Assembly (NCBI GenBank): GCA_017745015.1
Contig: JAGIAF010000053.1
Span: forward strand, 1-15,029
Source: Bdellovibrio sp.
GTDB taxonomy: Bacteria; Bdellovibrionota; Bdellovibrionia; Bdellovibrionales; Bdellovibrionaceae
DNA: 15,029 nt
Reading direction: 5' to 3'
Made by a program: the position numbers and the translations under genes. Within the stretch, counting starts at the first letter, position 1. Each line of letters begins with the position of its first letter. Below the pieces are notes generated by a model. It was not told where the DNA came from. It worked only from the letters and a program-made list of their open reading frames with translations, and did not search any database. Shown here piece by piece: positions 1 through 6,438 of the stretch.

Positions 1-35
1 AGTGTGGTGAGAATAAGAAGAATAAAAACAAACAT
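1..35 (-). CDS. Possible 5' end of a divergent exported protein (partial)
   Basis: On the minus strand an ATG at 35-33 opens a frame that stays open to the window edge. It begins Met-Phe-Val-Phe-Ile-Leu-Leu-Ile-Leu, which resembles the hydrophobic start of a signal peptide. A GGCGG run lies just upstream but only about three bases from the ATG, so the ribosome-binding site is poor. A 6-bp inverted repeat (CGCCAT, 40-45, with ATGGCG, 49-54) lies immediately upstream. Only eleven codons are visible, so this is tentative and the family cannot be named. Confidence 0.22.
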   Translation of the reverse strand, partial: MFVFILLILTT

Positions 36-122
36 AAGCCGCCATTCTATGGCGATTAAATTACACATTGAAGTTACGACCCGGTAACTTGTGGATCGTC
101 GTTAGCGCTTTGACACTAAGGC

Positions 123-1097
123 ATGGTATTTTTCAGATATATTTTAATCTGCTTCTTGGTTTCCTGTTCTGCATGGGCTGAAGAGTTCGATGGGGCTATC
201 GGAAACGCGGATCAGCTTCGGGGGAAGCCTTTTCCCGAATATCATGCGGACTCTCCCAGAAAAGAAGTGTGGGAGTGGTCATTGCCATTCTTAGCCCAAC
301 GAGTTCTGGATAAGGGATTTCATCTGCCCCGCCCCTATGGTGTCAGTTTAATTTATACGGATTTGTCCCAGGGAGTGGACCTCAGTGACCTTCAGGTCTC
401 GTTTGATCAAAGTAAACCTCTCAAAGATATTAACTTCGTAGATTTGACGGGATCCACAGTTCAAAATAGCACCTGGCAATTGAAATTCGATGCGTGGGTT
501 CTTCCATTCCTGAATGTGTTTGGGTTGATTGGAACCGTCGAAGGCACCGGCAGTGTTAATGTCGGCATTAGCGCGAAGGAGTTTTTCGACGACTTCAATC
601 CTGCAATTTGTGCCGGGATGCCAAGTTTTTGTCAGGGCTACATCACGGCGAAAGCACCGATGAAATATAACGGTGTCAATTACGGCGTAGGTTTTTTGAT
701 CGCGGGAGGCGCGCACAATTTCTTTTTTGCGATGCCGGTCACCTATGTGGTTACCGATACCAATGTGTCGACTTCGAACTCCTATTCTCTCAATTTAATT
801 CCGCGTTTTGGCTATAACTATCTGACTTCGCGAAGTGGAAAGTTCGGCTTTTATCTTGGAGCCAACTACTTAAACTCTCATGCCGATTTGACGGGATCAT
901 TTGTATTGCCCATGGCTTCTTCGCCCATCGGTCACGATGTGACGATGTCCTATAGCATTCGCGAGAAAAATACAGATCGTTGGAATGGCGTCGGAGGAGT
1001 GAACTGGGAAATCAGTGGTTTGTGGTCAGTCGTCGTGGAATTAGGGTACAGCGAAAACCGCAATATGCAGACAATTAATTTTATCTATCGTCTTTAG
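123..1097 (+). CDS. Exported protein, probable outer-membrane beta-barrel
   Basis: This 324-residue protein has no family I recognise. Residues 1-19 form a signal peptide ending Ala-Trp-Ala, with likely cleavage before Glu20. A Leu-Val-Ser-Cys at 12-15 could instead be a lipobox, so a lipoprotein is the alternative. The rest is rich in aromatic, Gly, Ser and Asn residues. Near residues 219-320 it has alternating polar and hydrophobic stretches that read like transmembrane beta-strands (for example around the tyrosines near 231-255), which fits an outer-membrane or surface protein. Two cysteines near residues 163 and 169 could form a disulfide. The start is placed at ATG because it gives a complete signal peptide, although the upstream AAGG is too close to be a good ribosome-binding site. 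Its stop overlaps the stop of the convergent regulator gene. Confidence 0.75.
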   Translation: MVFFRYILICFLVSCSAWAEEFDGAIGNADQLRGKPFPEYHADSPRKEVWEWSLPFLAQRVLDKGFHLPRPYGVSLIYTDLSQGVDLSDLQVSFDQSKPLKDINFVDLTGSTVQNSTWQLKFDAWVLPFLNVFGLIGTVEGTGSVNVGISAKEFFDDFNPAICAGMPSFCQGYITAKAPMKYNGVNYGVGFLIAGGAHNFFFAMPVTYVVTDTNVSTSNSYSLNLIPRFGYNYLTSRSGKFGFYLGANYLNSHADLTGSFVLPMASSPIGHDVTMSYSIREKNTDRWNGVGGVNWEISGLWSVVVELGYSENRNMQTINFIYRL

Positions 1098-2386
1098 AAT
1101 ACGTAAAGCTGGATCAACTCTTTGTGAGTGATCGTGCTTTTCTTTTCCAAAGTTTCCGTGATCTGCAAAGCGCTTTTCATGTTTTGACGACGGAAATACT
1201 CTTTGGCTTTTTCGATAAAGCTCGGGCGCATCGTAAACGTCGCAGGGTGAAGCTTTGCCAAGAACAAACCATCTAATACTGCCAAAGAGAAATAAAGATG
1301 GGTGTTACGAGTTTTCTGCAAACGACGAAGTAAAGATACTTTGGACTCTGCATATCTTTGTGAAATCAATAAATACACAAACTCCGCTTGGGAAGATTCA
1401 GGGCAAAAGCGCGTGCCGGAAGCATGGCGATAAAGCATGCGTGCTTTACCGAAGTAAGGAGTTGCCAAAGGGCTGTCATTAAAGTGTTGAAGCAGTCCCA
1501 AGAAATAGTTGCCGTGAGCATTGCCGCGAACCCAGCCGGCTTTTTCTGAAGCGCGCATCAGGCGAGTGTAGGCCATGCGCGCTTTACTAAAATCACGCAG
1601 ACGCATGTAGGTGTTGCCCATTTGCCAGTATTTCACGGCGATGAGCATGCAATTGGGAACATTTTGGCGCGCGTACTCGGCTAACAAGGCCTGACGACTA
1701 AAGCCGATGGATTGTTCGTATTGTTCAAGGTGATGGTGAACACGAGCTTTAATATAGGAATACTCCGCCAATGTGCGCATGCAATTTTGAGTCGGCAATA
1801 AGGCTTCAACTTTCGCAAGATAATGCAGAGCTTGATCAAAATTACCCATGGCTTCTGCTCGGCGGGCCGTCCAACTCAAAATATCAACTTGCTGATAAGG
1901 AATATCTAGGAGGTTCGCTAGCTCAAGTGCCTGTTCCAAATAAAGGCGGCAAGCGCGGAACTTTGCGAGATAAAAAGAACTGATACCAATATTTTTAAAC
2001 AAAAGCAGGCGCTGTTCAGAAGATAACTGACCCGCGTGAATCGTCTTAAGAAGGGCAAGATAGTTGTGCCAATCATCCGTCAGACGAATGCGTTCAAGGA
2101 AAGTCGTTGAGCAAATTTCTTCGACGGCACGATCGGTGGTGCGCACGCTGACGGTCGGAGAGTTCTTACGAAGCTCTTCGGGACTGGTTTCCAATGCCGC
2201 CGCCAGCTTCATCAATGTCTCAAGCTTCACTCTGCGAACAGAATGATTCAGCCATCGTTGAATGGTTTTGGTGGATATTTCGAGCCTCTGTGCGAGATCG
2301 TACCGGGTGAGACCCCGTTTTTTCAATAGATCCCGCAAAACTGCGGAATCGATCTCGATCAACTCGGTACTCATGTTGCTAAGCAT
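1094..2386 (-). CDS. XRE-type HTH regulator with TPR-like helical repeats
   Basis: This 430-residue protein has an N-terminal Cro/C1-type helix-turn-helix at roughly residues 15-60. The motif includes the Tyr-Asp-Leu-Ala-Gln-Arg-Leu-Glu-Ile-Ser turn and the recognition-helix segment Lys-Thr-Ile-Gln-Arg-Trp-Leu. From about residue 90 to 400 the protein is helical, with repeated Ala/Leu/Tyr spacing (Ala-Arg...Tyr...Ala-Leu) typical of tetratricopeptide repeats. This architecture is common in regulators that sense a peptide or partner protein through the TPR part, but no ligand can be read from sequence. The start is uncertain: ATG 2386 has only a weak upstream GAGA, and a second ATG lies four codons in. 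It follows the KH gene by 31 bases with no terminator seen, so the two are probably co-transcribed. Its end overlaps the stop of the convergent gene. Confidence 0.85.
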   Translation of the reverse strand: MLSNMSTELIEIDSAVLRDLLKKRGLTRYDLAQRLEISTKTIQRWLNHSVRRVKLETLMKLAAALETSPEELRKNSPTVSVRTTDRAVEEICSTTFLERIRLTDDWHNYLALLKTIHAGQLSSEQRLLLFKNIGISSFYLAKFRACRLYLEQALELANLLDIPYQQVDILSWTARRAEAMGNFDQALHYLAKVEALLPTQNCMRTLAEYSYIKARVHHHLEQYEQSIGFSRQALLAEYARQNVPNCMLIAVKYWQMGNTYMRLRDFSKARMAYTRLMRASEKAGWVRGNAHGNYFLGLLQHFNDSPLATPYFGKARMLYRHASGTRFCPESSQAEFVYLLISQRYAESKVSLLRRLQKTRNTHLYFSLAVLDGLFLAKLHPATFTMRPSFIEKAKEYFRRQNMKSALQITETLEKKSTITHKELIQLYVF

Positions 2387-2417
2387 ACTTTATTATTCTC
2401 TGCCGACGAGTCTAGAT

Positions 2418-2822
2418 TTAAAAATTTGAATTCGAATCAGAATCGAAACTTTCGCTACTCATATCTGGAGCATAATACGGAATTTCGACGATAGATCTAA
2501 AGCCGTGACGAGCCGTTATCGCAAGTGTAATATTGCGAAGACTTGTTATCATTTTTCCGCGAGAACCTAGGATTTTTCCGAAGTTTCTTTTTGTACAATC
2601 GACTTTGAAAATTGTTGTGCGTTCCCCGTGTTCAACCTTCACGTTTACTTCTTCAGGGAAATCGACAACTAGCTTTAGAAAGTCTTCTAGTTTGAGGCGA
2701 GTGAGTTCAACGACCTCACTTTTCGGGGAGACCACCGCGAGGTGAGGTGCTCCCGACGATAATCCGTTCGTGGATTTTTGTTTACGAATGATCTGTGGCT
2801 GTTTCTTCTCTGCTGCATTCAT
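2418..2822 (-). CDS. KH-domain RNA-binding protein, KhpA-like
   Basis: Residues about 40-117 match the KhpA (YlqC/UPF0109) single-KH family. There is a Leu-x-Asp-Phe-Leu-Lys-Leu-Val-Val-Asp helix, a Val-Asn-Val-Lys-Val-Glu strand, and the nucleic-acid-binding GxxG loop as Gly86-Ser-Arg-Gly89, followed by Lys-Met-Ile-Thr-Ser-Leu-Arg. KhpA proteins bind RNA in the cytoplasm and in some bacteria partner KhpB/Jag. At 134 residues this one is longer than the usual 75-85, because it has a 38-residue basic, polar N-terminal extension and a Ser/Asp-rich C-terminal tail (residues 119-134), both probably disordered. A GGGACGG ribosome-binding site lies five bases before the ATG. A -10-like TATACT lies about 25 bases upstream of the ATG. 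It precedes the HTH/TPR gene on the same strand. Confidence 0.85.
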   Translation of the reverse strand: MNAAEKKQPQIIRKQKSTNGLSSGAPHLAVVSPKSEVVELTRLKLEDFLKLVVDFPEEVNVKVEHGERTTIFKVDCTKRNFGKILGSRGKMITSLRNITLAITARHGFRSIVEIPYYAPDMSSESFDSDSNSNF

Positions 2823-2846
2823 TTAAACCGTCCCTGTGTAAATGGA

Positions 2847-2875
2847 AGTATAATTACATTTCGGTAACGTTCTAA
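2847..2875 (-). promoter_or_regulatory. Candidate promoter of the KH gene
   Basis: Reading the minus strand, TATACT (2852-2847) matches the -10 consensus at five of six positions. It is preceded, with a 17-base spacer, by the weak -35 TTAGAA. A 7-bp inverted repeat, TGTGTAA at 2835-2841 and TTACACA at 2887-2893, brackets this site and could be an operator, though arms this short can arise by chance. Confidence 0.35.
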
Positions 2876-2996
2876 ATAAAAGTAACTTACACATTCAGGA
2901 TTAGCCCGTGTCCACCATGTCCCGTTGTGCAGTTAGAAGTGATTTTGTTTAGTGCATCTCCTTGTTTTCAGAGGGAAAATCTAATTTAAAATTCGT

Positions 2997-3884
2997 TTAC
3001 AATGCATTTTCGGGCAACGGTATAATGTCTAGTTCACCCGGCACTTGCGGGAATGTTTTGTCCTGCCATTGTCGTTTGGCAACTTCGATTTTGTCCTTTG
3101 AAGACGAAACGTAGTTCCAAAAAATGTGTCGTGGCTCTGGAAAAGGAGTGCCGCCAAGGACAATAAATTGCGAATCTTCAGACGCACTTACATGAAGTGG
3201 TGATCCTTGTTCAAGAACGACGAAATCATCGGGAGGAATATTCTTCTCACCCACACGCAAACTGCCTTTCACGATATAAAATGCAATCTCTTGTCCCTCT
3301 GGATCGAAAAAGAATTCTTTATTTTGCTGAAGTTGCACATCCATGAAGAACAAATCTGAAAACACTTCGACGGGAGACTTCTTTCCCATCGCGGAGCCCG
3401 CAATTAAAACAACATCGGCGTCTTGAACTTTGAAACGTGGAATAGTTTTTTGCGGATGATGAGTGAAGCTTGGTGCGCGATCTTCATGTTCCAACGGTAA
3501 CGCAATCCAAAATTGCATCAAGTGCAAACGGTGATCGATATTGGCTTGATCTTCCGGCGTTCTTTCGGAATGTGAGATGCCACTTCCCGCTGTCATCCAG
3601 TTCACATCGCCCGGCGTGAGCAATTGCTTGTTGCCCAAACTGTCGTGGTGAAGAACTTTTCCTTCCAAAAGGTAACTCAAAGTCGAAAGACCGATGTGGG
3701 GGTGAGGGCGCACGTTGATTCCTGTGCCGGCTGCGAACTCTGTTGCAGGGAAATAATCGAAAAAGATGAACGGGCCTACCATTCTCTTCTTTGCATAGGG
3801 AATCATGCGGTGGACCTCGGGGCCGCCAACGGAGACCAATCGTGGAGGAATTTCCATTAGAATGCTGTTTTCAGTGACGCTCAT
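2997..3884 (-). CDS. Pirin family protein (cupin fold)
   Basis: This 295-residue protein is full length for bacterial pirins. The N-terminal cupin has the family signature around residues 59-66 (Arg-Pro-His-Pro-His-Ile-Gly-Leu), followed by Ser-Thr-Leu-Ser-Tyr. The four expected metal ligands are present as His61, His63, His105 and Glu107. The C-terminal half is a second cupin-like domain (about residues 170-265). Pirins are cytoplasmic iron-binding cupins; some bacterial members are quercetin 2,3-dioxygenases and others act as redox sensors or bind enzymes, so the reaction is not fixed by sequence. An AAGGGG ribosome-binding site precedes the ATG at good spacing. It is divergent from the AMP nucleosidase gene, with 79 bases between them holding the perfect palindrome GATCAATTGATC. 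Confidence 0.93.
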   Translation of the reverse strand: MSVTENSILMEIPPRLVSVGGPEVHRMIPYAKKRMVGPFIFFDYFPATEFAAGTGINVRPHPHIGLSTLSYLLEGKVLHHDSLGNKQLLTPGDVNWMTAGSGISHSERTPEDQANIDHRLHLMQFWIALPLEHEDRAPSFTHHPQKTIPRFKVQDADVVLIAGSAMGKKSPVEVFSDLFFMDVQLQQNKEFFFDPEGQEIAFYIVKGSLRVGEKNIPPDDFVVLEQGSPLHVSASEDSQFIVLGGTPFPEPRHIFWNYVSSSKDKIEVAKRQWQDKTFPQVPGELDIIPLPENAL

Positions 3885-3925
3885 GCTTAGGCCCCTTTTC
3901 TGCTGTGAAAAACCATGGTAGCTTA

Positions 3926-3937
3926 GATCAATTGATC
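3926..3937. promoter_or_regulatory. 12-bp perfect palindrome between divergent genes
   Basis: GATCAATTGATC sits in the 79-base gap between the divergent pirin and AMP nucleosidase genes, where an operator shared by both promoters could lie. No clean -35/-10 pair was found on either strand, and no regulator is implied by the sequence. Confidence 0.25.
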
Positions 3938-3963
3938 AGACGAAATAAATTGTAAGGATAAGA

Positions 3964-4737
3964 ATGAAAACAAAAAAGGAAATTGTTGATAACTGGCTGC
4001 CTCGTTACACAGGGGTTCCTTTGGAAGAATTTGGGCACTATATCTTGCTCACGAACTTCGGAAACTACGTAAAGATGTTTGCCGAGAAATTTAACGTCCC
4101 AGTTCGTGGTTTGGACCGTCCTATGCAAAGCGCAACGGCTGAGAACATCACGATTTTAAACTTCGGTATGGGAAGTGCTTTGGCCGCGACCTGTATGGAT
4201 CTTCTGTCTGCAATCAACCCAAAGGCTGTTTTGTTCTTGGGTAAATGCGGTGGTTTGAAAAAGAAAAATCAATTGGGTGACTTCGTATTGCCAATCGCTG
4301 CGATTCGCGGTGAGGGCACCAGTAACGAATACCTTCCTGCAGAAATCCCAGCATTGCCATCATTCCGTTTGCAGCGTGCTGTTTCTTCTATGATCGCAAA
4401 GCACAACTGCGATTACTGGACGGGAACAGTGTACACGACAAATCGTCGCGTTTGGGAACATGATGAAACATTCAAAGATTACCTCACTAAAACCCGCGCT
4501 ATGGCTGTGGACATGGAAACAGCGACGATCTTCGTAACGGGTTTCGTAAATGAAATCCCTCGCGGAGCCTTATTGCTAGTTTCTGACAATCCAATGATTC
4601 CAGATGGAGTAAAAACAGAAGAGAGTGATAAAAAAGTTACGACCAACTTCGTGGACAAACATTTAAATATCGGAATTGACGCTCTTCGTGAGCTTCGCGA
4701 TTCTGGCGAATCTGTAAAACATCTTCGCTGGGATTAA
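3964..4737 (+). CDS. amn: AMP nucleosidase, short form
   Basis: The protein hydrolyses AMP to adenine and ribose 5-phosphate in the cytoplasm (family knowledge), feeding purine salvage. At 257 residues it is the short type made of the nucleoside-phosphorylase domain alone; the E. coli enzyme is almost twice as long. Family hallmarks are the Phe-Leu-Gly-Lys-Cys-Gly-Gly segment near residues 94-100, the Met-Ala-Val-Asp-Met-Glu-Thr-Ala segment near 179-186 (the Met-Glu pair binds ribose in this fold), and Val-Ser-Asp-Asn-Pro near 204-208, whose Asp is at the usual base-binding position. AAGGA lies five bases before the ATG. It is divergent from pirin. In a predator that takes up prey nucleotides such an enzyme fits salvage, which is inference. 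Confidence 0.9.
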   Translation: MKTKKEIVDNWLPRYTGVPLEEFGHYILLTNFGNYVKMFAEKFNVPVRGLDRPMQSATAENITILNFGMGSALAATCMDLLSAINPKAVLFLGKCGGLKKKNQLGDFVLPIAAIRGEGTSNEYLPAEIPALPSFRLQRAVSSMIAKHNCDYWTGTVYTTNRRVWEHDETFKDYLTKTRAMAVDMETATIFVTGFVNEIPRGALLLVSDNPMIPDGVKTEESDKKVTTNFVDKHLNIGIDALRELRDSGESVKHLRWD

Positions 4738-4775
4738 TCCGGTCTTTGATTTCTGACAGTCTGTTCTTTCTGTGA

Positions 4776-4803
4776 TTGAACGACGGCGCTGGACGACTAT
4801 TTT
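4776..4803 (+). promoter_or_regulatory. Candidate promoter of the secreted proline-rich protein
   Basis: TTGAAC (4776-4781) and TATTTT (4798-4803) are separated by 16 bases, an acceptable sigma-70-like pair in the short gap after the AMP nucleosidase gene. The -10 lies inside the left half of the nested inverted repeat at 4786-4832. If this promoter is the one used, the repeat would act as DNA rather than as an RNA hairpin. Confidence 0.35.
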
Positions 4804-4832
4804 GTGTGGATTCCAAAATAGGAGACCAGCGC
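4786..4832 (+). repeat. Nested inverted repeat ending one base before an ATG
   Basis: The outer arms are GCGCTGG (4786-4792) and CCAGCGC (4826-4832). The inner arms are CTATTTTG (4797-4804) and CAAAATAG (4814-4821), with a 9-base loop. The two stems are separated by four unpaired bases on each side. As RNA this would fold into one long hairpin with the ribosome-binding sequence AGGAGA (4820-4825) partly paired and partly in the internal loop. Both arm pairs are perfect. Confidence 0.6.
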
Positions 4833-4833
4833 T

Positions 4834-5340
4834 ATGAAATGGATCATTCTTTTATTAACGGTGTGCACTCTTACTCATGCTTACGCCGAAGAAGACCTCC
4901 CAATGCCTCTTCCCGATGAACCGGGACATCAATATCCAGAGCCAAATCCGGCTCCGCGACCCACTCCAAGGCCCGAACCCGAGCAACCAGCTCCACCTTC
5001 TGGGCAGACGATGACTTACACATTAGGCGTCGGTGACACGGGAAGATTTAAAGAACGTCAGATATTTTTTTATCCAAGCAGTGCGTGGACAAGAGTCAAT
5101 CGCATCACACTGACCGGTGTTCGCAATAATGTGAAAATTAAATCGGTTAGAATTTATTACGCGGATGCCTGGGGTGGACCGAGTGAAGATTACTCGCTAA
5201 TTGGTGACCTTAAAGTAGGAACTACACTCCAAGCTTATTATGATAGCCGACCCATTTCTTCAATTGAGGTCACGGCAACGAATAAATATTTTTGGAAAAA
5301 ACCCGGAGGTTTCAGAGTGGATGTGACAGCATATCAATAA
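4834..5340 (+). CDS. Secreted protein with proline-rich linker and beta-rich domain
   Basis: The family is not recognised. Residues 1-18 are a signal peptide ending Ala-Tyr-Ala, so the mature protein starts at Glu19. Residues 22-58 are a low-complexity stretch of Pro, Glu and Arg with a short repeated Pro-Arg-Pro-x-Pro pattern, likely an extended linker or a wall- or partner-binding segment. Residues 60-168 form a compact domain of short alternating strands rich in Val, Ile, Thr and Tyr, probably a beta-sandwich of about 110 residues. There is no cysteine after the signal peptide. AGGAG lies nine bases before the ATG, inside a nested inverted repeat, and a terminator-like hairpin follows. The protein most likely acts in the periplasm or outside the cell. 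Confidence 0.8.
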   Translation: MKWIILLLTVCTLTHAYAEEDLPMPLPDEPGHQYPEPNPAPRPTPRPEPEQPAPPSGQTMTYTLGVGDTGRFKERQIFFYPSSAWTRVNRITLTGVRNNVKIKSVRIYYADAWGGPSEDYSLIGDLKVGTTLQAYYDSRPISSIEVTATNKYFWKKPGGFRVDVTAYQ

Positions 5341-5366
5341 GATTTGCTTTAAAAATACGCAGAGTA

Positions 5367-5410
5367 AAAATCACCTTTGATGAATTGATTCAGTGATTTT
5401 CACCTTTTTT
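5367..5410 (+). terminator. Probable rho-independent terminator
   Basis: AAAATCAC (5367-5374) pairs perfectly with GTGATTTT (5393-5400). Inside the loop TGAAT and ATTCA can form a second short stem. After a three-base gap a run of six T follows at 5405-5410. The stem is AT-rich and the loop large, so it is moderate in strength, but it is well placed after the secreted-protein gene. Confidence 0.5.
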
Positions 5411-5425
5411 CACGCAATTAACATA

Positions 5426-5454
5426 TTGTGTCATCGCGGAAGTTGCGATATAAC
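5426..5454 (+). promoter_or_regulatory. Promoter of the acidic protein gene
   Basis: TTGTGT (5426-5431) and TATAAC (5449-5454) are spaced by 17 bases, a good sigma-70-type pair. The predicted transcript would start near 5461, downstream of the GTG at 5428 that opens the longer reading frame. This supports the TTG at 5509 as the real start. Confidence 0.55.
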
Positions 5455-5508
5455 TCTGTCCACTTTCAAACAGTGTTTATACGAAATGTATTTTTGGGGA
5501 GGCTCGCT

Positions 5509-6051
5509 TTGATCAATCCAGGCACAAACATGCACGCTGAGGATATGGATACCGACTTGGACTCCGATTTGGAGAACGAGAAGGAGACGAAAAAGACATC
5601 TGCTTTTGAAGCAGATATGGACGAGGAACTTAGCGAAGCAGCCTTAGCACAAATGGCCGGTAGCCTATTGATGGAAGGTGAAGAAGACGATCTTAATCTT
5701 GATGAGATTGAGAACATTCTTGAACTTCCTGACCAAGGTTTTCCGAAGTTCACTTTGGCAAAGAATAAAGCTCGCTTCTTGCGTATGGTGAGCTGGTATC
5801 GCGGTAAAGAAGAGTGGATCGAAGTTGCTCCATTGTCTGGCGTAACAAAACTCTTCAAACAGCAAACTAAAGAATTAGAAGGCATCCGCTCTTCTAAATT
5901 GGATTACGAAATGGAACTTGAGACAGGAACTTTGACTCCTTCTCAAAGATCATACCGTCGCGATGAACTTAAAATGTGTAAAGTTCAGGAAAAAATGGCG
6001 GTTCACTTGATCTCTAAACTTCAAGTGAAAATTAAGTCAGGCCGCCGTTAG
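5509..6051 (+). CDS. Acidic two-part protein of unknown function
   Basis: The start is set at TTG 5509 because GGGGAGG (5496-5502) lies six bases upstream and a promoter lies upstream of that. An upstream in-frame GTG at 5428 would put the promoter inside the gene; an ATG at 5530 is the other alternative. From TTG the protein has 180 residues. Residues 9-75 are strongly acidic and helical (Asp/Glu-rich, with a run of Glu-Gly-Glu-Glu-Asp-Asp near 57-61). Residues 78-180 are basic, with Trp97, Trp103 and long Lys/Glu/Arg helices ending in Lys-Ser-Gly-Arg-Arg. No signal peptide or membrane segment is seen, so it is cytoplasmic. The split charge suggests a nucleic-acid or RNA-polymerase-associated role, but that is only a guess. 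Confidence 0.8.
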   Translation: MINPGTNMHAEDMDTDLDSDLENEKETKKTSAFEADMDEELSEAALAQMAGSLLMEGEEDDLNLDEIENILELPDQGFPKFTLAKNKARFLRMVSWYRGKEEWIEVAPLSGVTKLFKQQTKELEGIRSSKLDYEMELETGTLTPSQRSYRRDELKMCKVQEKMAVHLISKLQVKIKSGRR

Positions 6052-6059
6052 GCCGCCGT

Positions 6060-6139
6060 AACGTTAACTTCTCCTGCGTTGTGACTGCCTCGATGTAGAA
6101 GTACACCTTCGGCATTCGCGCCTTGTATAAGTTAACGTT
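6060..6139. repeat. 11-bp perfect inverted repeat, 58-base spacer
   Basis: AACGTTAACTT at 6060-6070 is the exact reverse complement of AAGTTAACGTT at 6129-6139. The spacer can form further short pairs (TGTA/TACA around a GAAG loop; TGCC with GGCA). It could be the base of a structured RNA or a protein-binding site. The 8-mer GTAACGTT at its left edge also occurs upstream of the KH gene near 2864. Confidence 0.55.
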
Positions 6140-6201
6140 CCAGCGACCTAAAGCTGGAAATTAAAAAGTTAAAAAAGTCGAAATTAAGTTTTCGAACCAC
6201 T

Positions 6202-6235
6202 AAGGGGCTGTCAGAAATGACGGCCCTTTATCTTT
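6202..6235 (+). terminator. GAAA-loop hairpin, terminator or translation switch
   Basis: Twelve pairs (two of them G-T) form between 6202-6213 and 6218-6229 around a GAAA loop. The T-rich TTTATCTTT tail makes it a plausible rho-independent terminator for the acidic protein gene 150 bases upstream. The left arm also contains AAGGGG, nine bases before an ATG in the loop, so the same hairpin could hide a ribosome-binding site for the short ORF that follows. Confidence 0.55.
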
Positions 6236-6327
6236 CGGTGGCCACCGGCAGTGCTGAAGCGACGGCAGTCGCGCAAGCTGGAGCAGCGATCATAAGTTCG
6301 GCAGTTGACCCTGCAAATCCTTCCTAG
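6217..6327 (+). CDS. Possible small ORF, 36 codons, Ala-rich
   Basis: ATG 6217 is preceded by AAGGGG at a 9-base spacing. It opens a 36-codon frame rich in Ala, Ser, Thr and Val that ends Asp-Pro-Ala-Asn-Pro-Ser. Residues about 15-30 are weakly hydrophobic with small residues. The frame is also open for 27 codons upstream (from the stop at 6133), and this part is Lys/Leu-rich, but it lacks a standard start codon. It overlaps a strong hairpin that may simply be a terminator. Nothing comparable is recognised, and the ORF could be chance. Confidence 0.25.
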   Translation: MTALYLSVATGSAEATAVAQAGAAIISSAVDPANPS

Positions 6328-6438
6328 TTTCCTAGCTGTATCCCACTGAAAAGCCTCTAGTTTTGAATGGATACTGTCATTTTTGGCGCGTTTTCTGCTT
6401 AGGTATTTTTATTCGAAATTATTGAAAAAGGCTTTGCG

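Larger units (their letters stand above)
6052..6438. other. 387-base gene-free region with repeat, hairpin and short ORF
   Basis: From left to right the stretch holds an 11-bp inverted repeat (6060-6139), a small hairpin TTCCAGC/GCTGGAA (6138-6144, 6153-6159), an A-rich tract, a strong 12-bp hairpin (6202-6229), a possible 36-codon ORF (6217-6327), and the leader of the protease operon. For that operon only a weak promoter is visible: TTGGCG (6383-6388) and TATTTT (6404-6409), spaced 15 bases. No tRNA or known RNA family was recognised. Confidence 0.6.

Noticed and set aside
109..114. TTGACA just before the first plus-strand gene
   Set aside because: It is only nine bases from the start codon, so it cannot serve as -35 for that gene unless the true start is much further in, which would remove the signal peptide.
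348..716. 122-codon minus-strand frame inside the exported protein gene
   Set aside because: It has no ribosome-binding site or recognisable domain, and the plus-strand frame has a signal peptide and coherent composition; it is a shadow frame.
2889..2996. AAGGAG followed directly by ATG on the minus strand downstream of pirin
   Set aside because: The frame stops after two codons and the spacing is zero; it is not a gene.
6142..6327. Lanthipeptide-like precursor (Lys/Leu-rich leader plus Ser/Thr-containing core)
   Set aside because: There is no cysteine in the core, no standard start codon for the leader and no modifying enzyme in the window.
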